From Erythrobacter sp. (lineage in GTDB: Bacteria; Pseudomonadota; Alphaproteobacteria; Sphingomonadales; Sphingomonadaceae), in assembly GCA_009993605.1 (NCBI GenBank), contig JAACTB010000015.1, forward strand, positions 88,801 through 152,800: DNA of 64,000 nucleotides. The letters run 5' to 3'. A program made the translations under genes and the position numbers. Below the pieces are notes generated by a model. It was not told where the DNA came from and did not search any database. It saw only the letters and a list, made by a program, of their open reading frames with translations. Positions within the stretch are counted from its first letter, which is position 1. Every line of letters starts with the position of its first letter. This document shows, piece by piece, positions 34,500 to 44,237 of this stretch.

Positions 34500-35711
34500 A
34501 TGGCTGGCAAGAACAACCCTTGGGGCAAGCCCCCGGGCAAGGGCGGAGGCGGGTCCGGTGATGGATCGGGCGGCGCAGATACGCCGAGTTCCGACACGCC
34601 GTCCGGCGACAAGTCGCGCGGCCCCCGCAATCCCTGGCTGCCCCCTGGATCGGGTAGTGGAACGGGCGATAGCGGCCAGCGCCCCGGATCGCGCCGTCCC
34701 GCCAATATCGAGGACATCTTCAAGAACCGCGGCCCCGAAGGCCCGCGTCGGCGTAGCGGCGGGCCGGGTGGCCCCGGCGGCCCCAATTTCCGCATTCCCC
34801 AACGGCCCAACGGGAAAAGCTGGCTGCCGCTGATCATCGGCGGCGTCGTCGCGCTGTATCTCGTCGCGACCAGCTTTCATCTCGTCGGCCCCCAGGAAAA
34901 GGCGGTCGTGAAGACGCTCGGCAATTACACGCGGATGCTCGATTCCGGCCTCAAGGTCACCGCGCCCTGGCCGATCGAGACGGTCGAGATCGAGGACGTC
35001 GAAGGCGTGCGCGCCGTGCAGGTGCCGGAGAACCGGGCGCAGGCGAAGCTGATCCTGACAGGCGACCAGAACCTCGTCGATCTCTCCTATATCGTGCGCT
35101 GGAACATCAAGAACCTGGCGGGCTTCAAATTCAGCCTCGCCGATCCGATCGAAACCGTTCGCGAAGTCGCCGAAGCCGCCATGCGCGCCTCGGTCGCGGA
35201 AAAGACTTTGGACGAGACGTTCTCGGGCCAGGGCCGCGCCGAAATCGAACAGGATGTGCGCGAGCGGATGCAGCGCACGCTCGATGCCTATAATGCCGGG
35301 ATCACTGTGATCGGCGTCGAAATCGACAAGGCCGATCCGCCCGCCGATGTCGTGGATGCCTTCCGCGATGTGTCCGTGGCCGAACAGAACGCCGATGCGG
35401 CCCGCAACCAGGCGCGCGGCTATGCCCAGCAGGTGCTGGCGCAGGCCGAGGGTGAAGCTGAAGCGTTCGACAAGGTGTACGAGCAATACCGCCTCGCCCC
35501 CGAAGTGACGCGCCAGCGCCTCTATTACGAAACCATGGAGCGCGTGCTGAGCCAGACCGACAAGACCATCGTCGAGACCGACGGGGTGCAGACCTATCTC
35601 CCGCTGCCCGAAGTCAATCGGCGCCGCAGCGGAAACGGCGTCGGTCCGGTGGCGCCGCCATCCGTTCCGGCGCAGTCCAGTGGGCCGCAAGCCAATACGG
35701 GAGGGCAGTGA
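34500..35711 (+). CDS. hflK: HflK, FtsH protease modulator subunit
   Basis: Membrane subunit of the HflKC complex that cages and controls FtsH. 403 residues from the ATG at 34500. An ATG at 34458 is also open, but its extra codons are of a kind little used here (AGG, CGA, TTG). The N-terminus is a glycine-rich disordered tail (NPWGKPPGKGGGGSGDGSGG), followed by one transmembrane helix (SWLPLIIGGVVALYLVATSF) and an SPFH/band-7 domain, then a coiled-coil region (NADAARNQARGYAQQVLAQA) and a polar tail. It precedes hflC by one base. Confidence 0.93.
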   Translation: MAGKNNPWGKPPGKGGGGSGDGSGGADTPSSDTPSGDKSRGPRNPWLPPGSGSGTGDSGQRPGSRRPANIEDIFKNRGPEGPRRRSGGPGGPGGPNFRIPQRPNGKSWLPLIIGGVVALYLVATSFHLVGPQEKAVVKTLGNYTRMLDSGLKVTAPWPIETVEIEDVEGVRAVQVPENRAQAKLILTGDQNLVDLSYIVRWNIKNLAGFKFSLADPIETVREVAEAAMRASVAEKTLDETFSGQGRAEIEQDVRERMQRTLDAYNAGITVIGVEIDKADPPADVVDAFRDVSVAEQNADAARNQARGYAQQVLAQAEGEAEAFDKVYEQYRLAPEVTRQRLYYETMERVLSQTDKTIVETDGVQTYLPLPEVNRRRSGNGVGPVAPPSVPAQSSGPQANTGGQ

Positions 35712-35712
35712 C

Positions 35713-36564
35713 ATGACCCGTCTGTGGAACAACCATCGCACCGGGGTCCTGATCGGTCTCGCCGTCCTGCTGATCCTCTTCTTCGCCAGCGCCTTCGTGG
35801 TCGGCGAGGAAGAACAGGCCGTCGTCATCCGCACGGGTAATCCGGTCGGCACGGTCAACACGCCTGACGGCGATGTCGGCGCGGGATTGCGATTCAAGGT
35901 GCCCTTCATCGAAAGCGTGCGCATGGTCGACAAGCGCTTGCTCGACCTCGAAATGACCGACGAGGAAGTGCTGTCGAACGATCAGCAGCGCCTGCTGGTC
36001 AACGCCTACGCCCGCTTCCGCATCATCGATCCGGTCCGCATGGTGGAGCGCGCCGGAACCACCGACGGCGTGCGCGTCGCGCTCGAACCGATCCTCAATT
36101 CGGTGCTGCGCCAGGAACTGGGCCGCCGCACCTTCCAGGCGATGCTGACCGCCGAACGCGGATCGGCGCTCGCCAATGTGCGCGCCAATCTCGACCGGCA
36201 GGCGCGCCAATACGGGGCGCAGGTCGTGGACGTGCAGATCAAGCGCACCGACCTGCCCGATGGCGCGCCGCTGCAATCGGCCTTCCGCCGCATGGAATCG
36301 GACCGCGAGCGTGAGGCCCGCACCATCCGCGCCCAGGGCGGCCGCGACGCGCGGATCATCCGCGCCGAAGCGGACGCGGAATCGGCCCGCATCTACGCCG
36401 AAGCGTTCGGGAAGGATGCAAGCTTCTACGATTTCTACCGCGCCATGCAGAGCTACGATTCGACCTTCAGTGCGGCCCGCGAGGGCGAAGGGCCGAAGGG
36501 AGACAGCAGCATCATCCTGTCGCCCGACAACGAATATCTGCGCCAGTTCCGGGGCGAGCGTTGA
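35713..36564 (+). CDS. hflC: HflC, FtsH protease modulator subunit
   Basis: Partner of HflK. 283 residues from the ATG at 35713, one base after the hflK stop. An N-terminal membrane anchor (GVLIGLAVLLILFFASAFVV) is followed by a band-7/SPFH domain (EEEQAVVIRTGNPVGTVNTP) and a helical region (SDREREARTIRAQGGRDARI, lightly abbreviated) typical of HflC. The order hflK-hflC-degP joins two arms of membrane protein quality control. Confidence 0.93.
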   Translation: MTRLWNNHRTGVLIGLAVLLILFFASAFVVGEEEQAVVIRTGNPVGTVNTPDGDVGAGLRFKVPFIESVRMVDKRLLDLEMTDEEVLSNDQQRLLVNAYARFRIIDPVRMVERAGTTDGVRVALEPILNSVLRQELGRRTFQAMLTAERGSALANVRANLDRQARQYGAQVVDVQIKRTDLPDGAPLQSAFRRMESDREREARTIRAQGGRDARIIRAEADAESARIYAEAFGKDASFYDFYRAMQSYDSTFSAAREGEGPKGDSSIILSPDNEYLRQFRGER

Positions 36565-36792
36565 GGATATTCGGCTGAGCATCCAGGACGCTCGACGGCC
36601 CTCGTTCTGCGTTGGTCGACCCAGGGCCCGGAAGGCAGTCGGTATTCAATCGCCGTTAAGCGCCCCGGGCCTGTTATCGGCCCAACCCGGCAAACGGCGG
36701 CTGCGGGGAAATATGAGCGGGGGACGGACATTTCGACCGTGCGGCGCGTTGTCGCATCGTTCGGTCACAGCCAGTTGAAGGAAGAAGAGGAC

Positions 36793-38325
36793 GTGAAGCC
36801 AGTGCGATATGCCTATGGATTGACCAGTGCCCTGCTTGTGGGCGGAGCCGCGATCTCTCTGGCGACCGGCTATCCTGCCGGTGCGCAGGTGGCGCAGAAC
36901 GACGACAGCCGGATGGCGAGCATGGTGCCGCGCGCCGGTGCGCCCGCCAGCTTCGCCGATCTGACCGCGCAGTTGCAGCCCGCCGTCGTCAACATCTCCA
37001 CCCGCCAGCGGGTCGAGGTGGCGAACAACAACCCCTTCGCGGGTACGCCGTTCGAGAACATGTTCAACCAGCGGCGGGGCAATCAGAACCAGCCGCAATA
37101 TCGCGAAGGCCAGTCGCTCGGTTCGGGCTTCATCATCTCGGCGGACGGCTATGTCGTGACGAACAACCACGTCGTCAGCCCGCGCGGGCGTGGCACGGTG
37201 GAAGAGATTACGGTGACCATGCCCGACGGCACCGAATATGAAGCCGAACTGATCGGAACCGATGCCGAATCCGACCTCGCCGTGCTGAAGATCCAGCGCA
37301 GCGAAGCCTTTCCCTTCGTGCGCTTCGGCGATTCGACGCAGGCCCGCGTGGGCGATTGGGTGGTCGCGATCGGCAATCCCTTCGGCCTTGGCGGAACGGT
37401 GACGAGCGGGATCATCTCGAGCGTGCTGCGCACGGCGGGGACCGGCGCCTACGACCGCTATCTCCAGACCGATGCCAGCATCAACCAGGGCAATTCGGGC
37501 GGTCCGCTGTTCGACATGCAGGGCAATGTCATCGGCATCAACAACGCCATCCTGTCGCCTTCGGGCGGCAGCGTGGGCATCGGCTTCGCCATTCCGGCGG
37601 AAACCGCCGCGCCGATCGTCGCCCAGCTGCGCGCGGGCGAGGAGATCGAGCGCGGCTATCTCGGCGTCAGCATCCAGCCGGTCGACAATGACACTGCGAG
37701 CGCTGTCGGCATTGCGCGCAATCGCGGCGAGATCATCCAGGGCGTCCAATCGGGTGAAGCAGCCGAACGGGCGGGCATTCGCGCTGGCGACATCGTTCTT
37801 AGCGTCAATCGCCGCGAAGTGACGCCCGATCAGACGCTGTCCTTCCTCGTCGCCAATCTCGAACCGGGCACCTCGGTCCCGATCGAGCTGATCCGCGACG
37901 GCCAGCGCCGCACGGTCAACGCCACGATCGGCCGCCGTCCCAGTGCCGACGAACTGCGCCAGCAGCAGATGTTCGAAGGCGACGAAACCGAAGAAATGCT
38001 GCCCGACGAGGGCGACGGCACGGTGGTGGAAGAACGGCTCGGCCTTCAGGTCGTGCCGATGACGCCCGCCATCGCTCGCCAGCTCGGCCTAGGTGCGGAC
38101 GTGCAGGGCCTTGCGATCGCCGGGGTCGACCAGAACTCCGACGCCGCGCGGAAAGGCCTGACGCGGGGCGATGTCATCATCAGCGCCAATTATCGCGAGA
38201 TTTCGACGGTGGCGCAGCTCGAAGGCATCATCGCTCAGGCGCGTAGCGAGAATCGCGATGCGGTGCTGCTGCGTATTCAGCGGCGCGGACGTCCTGCCGG
38301 TTACGTGGCGGTTCGCCTGCGCTGA
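36793..38325 (+). CDS. degP: DegP/HtrA-type periplasmic serine protease (Do family)
   Basis: Envelope quality-control protease/chaperone, 510 residues from the GTG at 36793, which follows a purine-rich GAAGAAGAGG ribosome site. The signal peptide runs about 1-32 (RYAYGLTSALLVGGAAISLA, cleavage near GAQ). Catalytic triad: H126 (TNNHVV), D161 (ESDLAVLKI), S235 (GNSGGPL). Two PDZ domains follow, near 280-370 (GYLGVSIQPVDN) and 410-505 (LGLQVVPMTPAIARQ). An acidic linker (EGDETEEMLPDEGDGT) separates them. It ends before a strong bidirectional terminator. Confidence 0.92.
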   Translation: MKPVRYAYGLTSALLVGGAAISLATGYPAGAQVAQNDDSRMASMVPRAGAPASFADLTAQLQPAVVNISTRQRVEVANNNPFAGTPFENMFNQRRGNQNQPQYREGQSLGSGFIISADGYVVTNNHVVSPRGRGTVEEITVTMPDGTEYEAELIGTDAESDLAVLKIQRSEAFPFVRFGDSTQARVGDWVVAIGNPFGLGGTVTSGIISSVLRTAGTGAYDRYLQTDASINQGNSGGPLFDMQGNVIGINNAILSPSGGSVGIGFAIPAETAAPIVAQLRAGEEIERGYLGVSIQPVDNDTASAVGIARNRGEIIQGVQSGEAAERAGIRAGDIVLSVNRREVTPDQTLSFLVANLEPGTSVPIELIRDGQRRTVNATIGRRPSADELRQQQMFEGDETEEMLPDEGDGTVVEERLGLQVVPMTPAIARQLGLGADVQGLAIAGVDQNSDAARKGLTRGDVIISANYREISTVAQLEGIIAQARSENRDAVLLRIQRRGRPAGYVAVRLR

Positions 38326-38348
38326 TAGATTTCAGGCTTTGAAAAACG

Positions 38349-38380
38349 AAAAGCCCCGCCAGCGATGGCGGGGCTTTTTT
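38349..38380 (+). terminator. Bidirectional Rho-independent terminator (degP / PBP1A)
   Basis: AAAAGCCCCGCC (38349-38360), loop AGCGAT, then GGCGGGGCTTTTTT (38367-38380). The 12-base stem with a T6 tract on the plus strand and T4 on the minus strand suits both converging genes. Confidence 0.92.
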
Positions 38381-38418
38381 GTGGTCGAAGCCAAGTGCAG
38401 ACCGGCAAAGGCGCGCCG

Positions 38419-40623
38419 CTAATATTCCCTCGCCGGGGGTGAGGGCGCCGGGCGCGGCGGCGGCTGCGTTGTGCCACCGCCACCGGTCGCGCGCCGCAGG
38501 AAATCGTCGCTGGCGGCGGGCGGTGCGCCCTCGTTCGGTTGCTGGGGCGGGCGCGCGGGCTGGCGCTGGGGATCGGTCGCGGGAACCGCGCGGCGGCGAT
38601 CCGCCTCGCTGACGCCCGGCTCGCCTTCGACCGGGAAGGGGCTGCCCTGCCCCGGTTGCGGCGCGCCCCGCCCCGGCTCGATCAGATTGCCCTGCTCGTC
38701 GATGAAATAATAATCGTCGGGATCGCCGAAGAACTGCTCGTCGTCGGGTTCCATCTGCCATTCGGGCAATTGCAACTCGGTCTCGAACTCCTCGACCGGG
38801 CGGTCCTTCACCGCATAGCGCATGAAGGCGGCAAAGGCCTGCGCCGGCGCGCGCCCACCCTGAAGGCTGGCGACGCGCGCATTGTCGTCACGCCCCATCC
38901 AGACGCCCGTGGTCACTCCGCTCGAAAAGCCGACGAAATAACCGTCCTTGTTCGAATTGGTCGTGCCCGTCTTGCCCGCCACCGGCCGTCCGATCTGCGC
39001 CGCGCGGCCCGTCCCGGTGTTGACCGCCGTCTGCAACAAATCGGTGATCCCCGCCGCGACGTAATCGGGCACCAGCTGGACGGGCTCCTTGCTCTCGTGC
39101 TGATACAGAAGCTCGCCGTCCGAGGTGGTGACTTTCAGAATCCCATAGGGTTCGACAGACTGCCCGCCCGCCGAAACGCCGGCAAAGGCGCGCGTCATGT
39201 CGATCAGGCGCACTTCCGACGTTCCCAGCACCATCGAGGGATAGGTGGAGATCGGCGTGGTGATCCCGAAACGGCGCGCCATGCTCGACACCGTGCCGAA
39301 GCCGACCTCGTTGCCGAGCTGCGCCGCGACGGTGTTCTTGGAATAGGCGAAGGCGGATCTCAAATCCATTTCGCCCGCAAAACCGCCGCCCGAATTGCGC
39401 GGGCTCCAGCCGTCGATCGTGACCGGCGTATCGACCACGCGATCGTCGGGCGTGTATCCGGCTTCGAGCGCGGCGAGATAGACGAACAGCTTCCAGGACG
39501 ATCCCGGCTGGCGCACCGCATCGGTCGCGCGGTTGTAATTGGTCTCGACGTAATCGGTCCCGCCCACCAGCGCGAGCACAGCCCCATCGCGGTCCATGCT
39601 GACGAGGGCCCCCTGCGCGCCTTCGGGCGTGTTCGCCTTGATCGATGCGGTGGCGGCGCGCTGCATGCCGGTGTCGAGCGTGGTCCACACCTCGATCGGC
39701 TCGAACGTTTCGGGCAATAACAGGTCCAGCTGAGGCAGCGCCCAATCGGTGAAATAGCGTACCGAATTCTGCCCGGTCTCTTCCTTCAGCTTTACGGCGG
39801 AAGGATCGATGGTGACGCTGTCGGCGATGCGGCCCTGTTCCTTCATCAGGCGCAGCACCACGCCAGCGCGGCTGACGGCGGCATCGACATCGGCGGTGGG
39901 GGAATAGCGGCTGGGCGCCTTGACCAGCCCGGCGATGATCGCGGCTTCGGCGGTGCTGAGATCGGTCGCGGGATGGCTGAAGAATTTGCGGCTGGCACTG
40001 TCGATCCCGTAGGCCCCGCCGCCGAAATAGACCTTGTTGAGATAAAGCTCGAGGATCTGCTCCTTCGAGAACTTCCATTCGAGCGCCATGGCCAGCACCG
40101 CCTCGCGCAATTTGCGGTCGAGGGTGCGGTTGGAATTGAGGAAGACGTTGCGCGCCAATTGCTGGGTGATGGTCGAGGTACCGCCGATCCGGTCGTCCCC
40201 GGTCACGCCTTCGATGATCGCGCCCGTCAGGCGCACCGGATCGATGCCCCAATGCGAATGGAAGCGACGATCCTCGACCGAGATCATCGCATCCTTCATC
40301 ACCTGGGGGATTTCGCCGGAATCGAGCCATTCGCCGAAGCTCGGCCCCAATTCGACGATCTCGCTCCCGTCGCGTGCGCGGACCACGATGGTCTGGCCGA
40401 CCTGCGTCGCCTGCAATTGATAGAAGCTGGGAAGCGAGCGCGCAGCGAAGGCGACGGCGAGCCCTGCGAACAGCACGACGAGCAGGGCCGCCATGGCCCC
40501 GCCGATCACCAGCCGCCGCATCCACTTGGCGAAGCCTCCGCGCTCCTGGCGCGCATTCTTCGCCGCCGCCGCGCGATTGCTCGCACCGCTCCTGCCGCGT
40601 CGGCTATCGCTGCGTTTCGCCAA
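38419..40623 (-). CDS. mrcA: Class A penicillin-binding protein 1A (GT51 + transpeptidase)
   Basis: Bifunctional peptidoglycan synthase of 734 residues, anchored by an N-terminal helix (VIGGAMAALLVVLFAGLAVA). The GT51 glycosyltransferase domain (about 75-250) shows SVEDRRFHSHWGID and GGTSTITQQLARN. The transpeptidase domain shows the serine motif S-S-W-K (PGSSWKLF), the S-K-N triad in AYSKNT and K-T-G-T-T. The C-terminus is a Pro/Gln-rich tail of about 90 residues. TTG start inferred at 40623, preceded by a GACAGGA-like ribosome site. It converges on degP. Confidence 0.9.
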   Translation of the reverse strand: MAKRSDSRRGRSGASNRAAAAKNARQERGGFAKWMRRLVIGGAMAALLVVLFAGLAVAFAARSLPSFYQLQATQVGQTIVVRARDGSEIVELGPSFGEWLDSGEIPQVMKDAMISVEDRRFHSHWGIDPVRLTGAIIEGVTGDDRIGGTSTITQQLARNVFLNSNRTLDRKLREAVLAMALEWKFSKEQILELYLNKVYFGGGAYGIDSASRKFFSHPATDLSTAEAAIIAGLVKAPSRYSPTADVDAAVSRAGVVLRLMKEQGRIADSVTIDPSAVKLKEETGQNSVRYFTDWALPQLDLLLPETFEPIEVWTTLDTGMQRAATASIKANTPEGAQGALVSMDRDGAVLALVGGTDYVETNYNRATDAVRQPGSSWKLFVYLAALEAGYTPDDRVVDTPVTIDGWSPRNSGGGFAGEMDLRSAFAYSKNTVAAQLGNEVGFGTVSSMARRFGITTPISTYPSMVLGTSEVRLIDMTRAFAGVSAGGQSVEPYGILKVTTSDGELLYQHESKEPVQLVPDYVAAGITDLLQTAVNTGTGRAAQIGRPVAGKTGTTNSNKDGYFVGFSSGVTTGVWMGRDDNARVASLQGGRAPAQAFAAFMRYAVKDRPVEEFETELQLPEWQMEPDDEQFFGDPDDYYFIDEQGNLIEPGRGAPQPGQGSPFPVEGEPGVSEADRRRAVPATDPQRQPARPPQQPNEGAPPAASDDFLRRATGGGGTTQPPPRPAPSPPAREY

Positions 40624-40718
40624 ATCCTGTCACCCGTCCTTACCTGCGATCGGCATGCATAGGCGAGTTGTAACTTTCGGTGAACGCCTATCTTTCGGCG
40701 CACATATGGGCGAAAAGA

Positions 40719-41117
40719 TCAGTCCTCGGGCTCGAATTCCAGCGAGGCGCTGTTGATGCAATAGCGCAAGCCGTCCGGTCCCGGTCCGTCTGGGAAGACG
40801 TGGCCGAGATGGCTCTCGCACTTGGCGCAGACCACTTCGGTGCGGCGCATCCCCAAGCTGGTGTCGCTGTGTTCCTCGACCGAATCGCCATCGGCGGGTG
40901 CGGTGAAGCTGGGCCAGCCCGAGCCGCTGTCGTATTTATCCTCGCTTTCGAAGACCAGCTGGCCGCAGGCCGCGCAGTGATATTCGCCCGGCTGCTTGTT
41001 CTTTTCGTATTTGCCGGTGAAGGCCCGCTCCGTCCCCGCCTCGCGCAGGATGTGATATTGCTCAGGCGAAAGCTTCTCGCGCCATTCGGCGTCGGTGAGT
41101 TCGAGTTTGTCGGTCAT
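40719..41117 (-). CDS. msrB: Peptide-methionine (R)-S-oxide reductase
   Basis: Repairs methionine-R-sulfoxide, complementing the MsrA encoded in the window. 132 residues from the ATG at 41117. Zinc site: C48-x2-C51 and C97-x2-C100 ([17 protein letters not shown]). Catalytic C120 in LRYCINS. The segment [10 protein letters not shown] is diagnostic. Upstream is a 180-base intergenic block with two perfect stem-loops (see the repeat entry). Confidence 0.94.
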   Translation of the reverse strand: MTDKLELTDAEWREKLSPEQYHILREAGTERAFTGKYEKNKQPGEYHCAACGQLVFESEDKYDSGSGWPSFTAPADGDSVEEHSDTSLGMRRTEVVCAKCESHLGHVFPDGPGPDGLRYCINSASLEFEPED

Positions 41118-41188
41118 GAAGAAAGTGCTCCTTACCCCTACAACCGACGAGGGACCCTGCGGTTTCCACACCCTTGCCGGGATCAGCA

Positions 41189-41288
41189 CGGTCCGCGACC
41201 AGCGGACCGCGAGCGCACGCGCGCGAGCCGCAAGTGCCCGACCGAAGGAAGGAACAGCACCGAGGACGAACCGGCGGAGGCCGGTTCG
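41189..41288. repeat. Intergenic block with two perfect stem-loops
   Basis: Stem 1: CGGTCCGC / GCGGACCG (41189-41209, 8 bp, 5-base loop). Stem 2: CGAACCGGC / GCCGGTTCG (41267-41288, 9 bp, 4-base loop). They lie between msrB and a GST gene. The intervening bases are GC-rich without codon-like bias. A dispersed repeat or a transcription terminator for the GST gene are both possible. Confidence 0.45.
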
Positions 41289-41297
41289 CACCTCAAG

Positions 41298-41969
41298 TTA
41301 CCCATCCACCATCGCATAATGCGACGGCGGATGAATTCCCTCCATCTTCTCGGCCAGCAGGGGCCGGAAGCTCGGGCGGCTCTTGAACACGGCATACCAG
41401 CCGCGCGCCTGGTCGTGGCCGCGCCAGTCGATCCCGCCGAGATAGTCCGCGACCGAGACCTGCGCTGCGGCGGCGAGGTCCGCCAGGCTCATGGTCGAAC
41501 CCGCCAGCCAGCTGCGATTGTCCACCAGCCAGTCGATATAGTCGAGATGGCCATGCGCGCGCTTCATCGCTTCGCGCAGGACGCGCCCATCGGGCGGCTC
41601 ACGCAGCACGAGGCGCTTGGTCATCTTCTCATGCAGCAGCGGCGCGACCACGTCGGCGTGGAAATTTTCCTCGAACAGGGCGACCAGCCGCCGCGTCTCC
41701 GCCCGCGCCAGCGCGCTGCCCGCCAGCATGGGCGATCGTTCCACCGTCTCTTCGAGATATTCGCAGATCGCCCGACTGTCACACAAAGCGATGTTGCGCG
41801 CCTTGTCTTCCAGCACCGGCACGCGGCCCGCATCGTTCAGGCGCCACAGATCGTCCCCCTCGTCCCACGGACGGCGCTGCACCAGATCGTAGGCGATGGA
41901 TTTCTCGCCGAGAAGGATGCGAACCTTGCGGCTGAACGGGCAGAGAGGGAATTGGTGGAGCGTCCACAT
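41298..41969 (-). CDS. Glutathione S-transferase family protein
   Basis: A 223-residue soluble protein. The thioredoxin-fold N-terminal domain (1-80) has the segment HQFPLCPFSRKVRILLGEKS with a CPFS-type active site, a cis-proline region (GRVPVLED) and SRAICEYLEE for glutathione binding. The helical C-terminal domain follows (about 90-223) with DYIDWLVDNRSWLAGSTMSL and DLAAAAQ. ATG at 41969 is preferred because family members start MWTLHQF-like; an upstream start adds seven residues. Substrate unknown. Confidence 0.86.
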   Translation of the reverse strand: MWTLHQFPLCPFSRKVRILLGEKSIAYDLVQRRPWDEGDDLWRLNDAGRVPVLEDKARNIALCDSRAICEYLEETVERSPMLAGSALARAETRRLVALFEENFHADVVAPLLHEKMTKRLVLREPPDGRVLREAMKRAHGHLDYIDWLVDNRSWLAGSTMSLADLAAAAQVSVADYLGGIDWRGHDQARGWYAVFKSRPSFRPLLAEKMEGIHPPSHYAMVDG

Positions 41970-42040
41970 GGCGCACCCGCCTTGCCGCAACCGCGCGCGT
42001 TAATCCACAGCAGAGCGGGGGCAGCCGAAAATTCTTTGGC

Positions 42041-42541
42041 CTATTCCCGCGGCAGGCTGCCTTCGACCCGTTCCTCGATCTGACGAAAGGCATCGCGAAG
42101 GGCCGGGATCAACGCCGCGATCCCATCGCTGGCATCGGCCATCCGGTCCATCGTGCGCGGCAGGTCGCGCGCCACGCGCTGCGCCACCTCGCCCGCACGC
42201 GGGCTCATCCTGCGCAGCGTCAGATCGGGATCGACCGGGCGGCGCGGCAGGTCCGCGACATCGGCGGTCGCGTCGGCGAGCGGCTCGATCAGCGGGGCGA
42301 GCGGCAGATCGAGAAGGATTTCGGACAGGACGGACACCGTCGCCGCGATCTCGTCCTGCGTCGCGGGATCGGACAATCGCTCGGCCAAGCCGTCGAGCGC
42401 GGCCTCGGCGGGCGGAGCGGGCGTGTCGAAATCGGGCAGGACGATCGCCCCGTCTGTCTGGGCATCTGCGGATGCGCCCGCCTGCGCGGCCAGAGGCGCG
42501 GCGAGGACGAGAAACGGCAGAGAGAACAGAAGCTTGCGCAT
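42041..42541 (-). CDS. Exported protein of unknown function
   Basis: Not recognised. The 166 residues start with a clear signal peptide (MRKLLFSLPFLVLAAPLAAQ, cleavage near AQA) and then an acidic, Ala/Leu/Asp-rich region of amphipathic helices (ERLSDPATQDEIAATVSVLS, LADATADVADLPRRPVDPD). It contains no cysteine after the signal, so it is probably soluble in the periplasm. Its neighbours (GST, another exported protein) do not explain it. Confidence 0.66.
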   Translation of the reverse strand: MRKLLFSLPFLVLAAPLAAQAGASADAQTDGAIVLPDFDTPAPPAEAALDGLAERLSDPATQDEIAATVSVLSEILLDLPLAPLIEPLADATADVADLPRRPVDPDLTLRRMSPRAGEVAQRVARDLPRTMDRMADASDGIAALIPALRDAFRQIEERVEGSLPRE

Positions 42542-42613
42542 GACTAGGATCTCGATGATTGGGAGGATCGCGTCTTCTATACGCTTTGGAGTGAACCCAT
42601 GCTGACGGGCCCG

Positions 42614-43006
42614 TCAGACGCCGGACAGGTCCAGCAATTGGAGGCAGGCGGGCATCACCGCGGCCAGCGCATCCGGCCCGCCGCGCGTCAAATCCTGCGT
42701 TTCGCGCATTGCGAGACCGGTCACGTAATCGCGGGAGAAGCGCGGGTCTTCCATCAGCCCGGCCATGAAGCGCACAAAGAATTCCTTCCCGCGCGGATCC
42801 ATCGCCGGATAGGCAAGCGCGGCCGGGTCGCCCGCCTGCTGCCCCTGTGCGGTAATCGCGAAGGCGACCCCGCAGCGCAGCCCGGTCTTCTGCTGGAGCG
42901 AGAGCTGCGGCGGTTGCGGAGCCGGTTGCTGGCCCTGCTGCTGAGGCGTGCCCTGCGCGGCGAAGAGGAGCGATGCGGCGGCGGCGGAAGCGAGAAGCGA
43001 TGTCAT
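42614..43006 (-). CDS. Exported protein of unknown function
   Basis: Not recognised. 130 residues: a short, weak signal peptide (MTSLLASAAAASLLFAAQG), then a Gln/Pro-rich stretch (TPQQQGQQPAPQPPQLSLQQ) and a compact domain with two cysteines (RCGVAFAI, PACLQLL) and the block FMAGLMEDPRFSRDYVTGLA. The two cysteines may form a disulfide. It lies divergent from frmA and 72 bases upstream of the previous exported protein, which is on the same strand. Confidence 0.66.
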   Translation of the reverse strand: MTSLLASAAAASLLFAAQGTPQQQGQQPAPQPPQLSLQQKTGLRCGVAFAITAQGQQAGDPAALAYPAMDPRGKEFFVRFMAGLMEDPRFSRDYVTGLAMRETQDLTRGGPDALAAVMPACLQLLDLSGV

Positions 43007-43127
43007 GCCGCCCTCTTAACCCCCACGCGATGAACCGCCAACGACAAGCGGCGCGGCGTTGCGGGCCTCCATTGCCCCCGACCGCTATCCCGCCTAGGTC
43101 CGGGGCGAAACAGGAGATCCCACGCCC

Positions 43128-44237
43128 ATGAAAACCCGCGCCGCCATCGCCTTCGAAGCCAAGCAACCGCTCGAAATCGTCGAGCTCGACCTCGAAGGCC
43201 CCAAGGCGGGCGAAGTCCTGATCGAAATCATGGCCACCGGCATCTGCCATACGGACGCCTACACGCTTGACGGGTTGGACAGCGAAGGGCTGTTCCCCAG
43301 CGTCCTGGGCCATGAAGGCGCCGGCATCGTGCGCGAAGTGGGTGCCGGCGTGACGAGCGTGGCGCCGGGCGATCACGTCATCCCGCTCTACACCCCCGAA
43401 TGCCGCCAGTGCAAAATGTGCCTGTCGGGCAAGACAAACCTGTGCAGCGCGATCCGCGAGACGCAGGGCAAGGGACTGATGCCCGACGGGACGACGCGCT
43501 TCAGCTACAACGGCAAGCCGATCTATCACTATATGGGTTGTTCGACCTTTTCGAACTTCACCGTCCTGCCCGAAATCGCGGTCGCCAAGATCCGCGAGGA
43601 CGCACCCTTCCACACCGCCTGCTATGTCGGGTGCGGGGTGACGACGGGCGTCGGCGCGGTGGTCAACACGGCGCAGGTCAGGCCGGGCGACAATGTCGTC
43701 GTGTTCGGATTGGGCGGCATCGGATTGAACGTGATCCAGGGCGCGAAAATGGCGGGCGCCGACCAGATCGTGGGTGTCGACATCAACAACGACAAGAAGA
43801 CCTGGGGCCAGCATTTCGGCATGACCGATTTCGTCAATCCCAAGGAAGTGGACGACGTGGTCGCCACGCTCGTCGCCATGCTCGACGGCGGGGCGGATTA
43901 CAGCTTCGACTGCACCGGCAACACCACTGTCATGCGCCAGGCGCTCGAATGCTGCCACAAGGGTTGGGGCACCTCGATCGTGATCGGCGTGGCCGAAGCG
44001 GGCAAGACGATCGAGACGCGTCCCTTCCAGCTGGTAACGGGCCGCAACTGGCGCGGCACCGCGTTCGGCGGCGCCAAGGGCCGGACCGACGTGCCCAAGA
44101 TCGTGGACTGGTACATGGACGGCAAGATCCAGATCGATCCGATGATCACCCACGTTCTGAAACTGGAAGAAATCAACAAGGGCTTCGACCTGATGCATGC
44201 GGGCGAAAGCATCCGCAGCGTGGTGGTGTTCGACTGA
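43128..44237 (+). CDS. frmA: S-(hydroxymethyl)glutathione dehydrogenase (class III ADH)
   Basis: Zinc-dependent NAD enzyme that oxidises the formaldehyde-glutathione adduct to S-formylglutathione. 369 residues. Catalytic zinc cysteine in [12 protein letters not shown]; structural zinc site [15 protein letters not shown]; Rossmann segment [17 protein letters not shown]; substrate region [18 protein letters not shown] and [10 protein letters not shown]. It leads an operon with a cupin (TGATG overlap), a VOC protein and the S-formylglutathione hydrolase. Confidence 0.95.
   Translation: MKTRAAIAFEAKQPLEIVELDLEGPKAGEVLIEIMATGICHTDAYTLDGLDSEGLFPSVLGHEGAGIVREVGAGVTSVAPGDHVIPLYTPECRQCKMCLSGKTNLCSAIRETQGKGLMPDGTTRFSYNGKPIYHYMGCSTFSNFTVLPEIAVAKIREDAPFHTACYVGCGVTTGVGAVVNTAQVRPGDNVVVFGLGGIGLNVIQGAKMAGADQIVGVDINNDKKTWGQHFGMTDFVNPKEVDDVVATLVAMLDGGADYSFDCTGNTTVMRQALECCHKGWGTSIVIGVAEAGKTIETRPFQLVTGRNWRGTAFGGAKGRTDVPKIVDWYMDGKIQIDPMITHVLKLEEINKGFDLMHAGESIRSVVVFD

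Noticed and set aside
34344..35933. Extension of the mrp frame far upstream on the minus strand
   Set aside because: The frame stays open by chance through the hflK and hflC region; the family begins at the ATG at 34343.
36720..36760. EcfG-like promoter before degP
   Set aside because: GGACA-N16-CGTT has two mismatches in the -35, not enough to support it.
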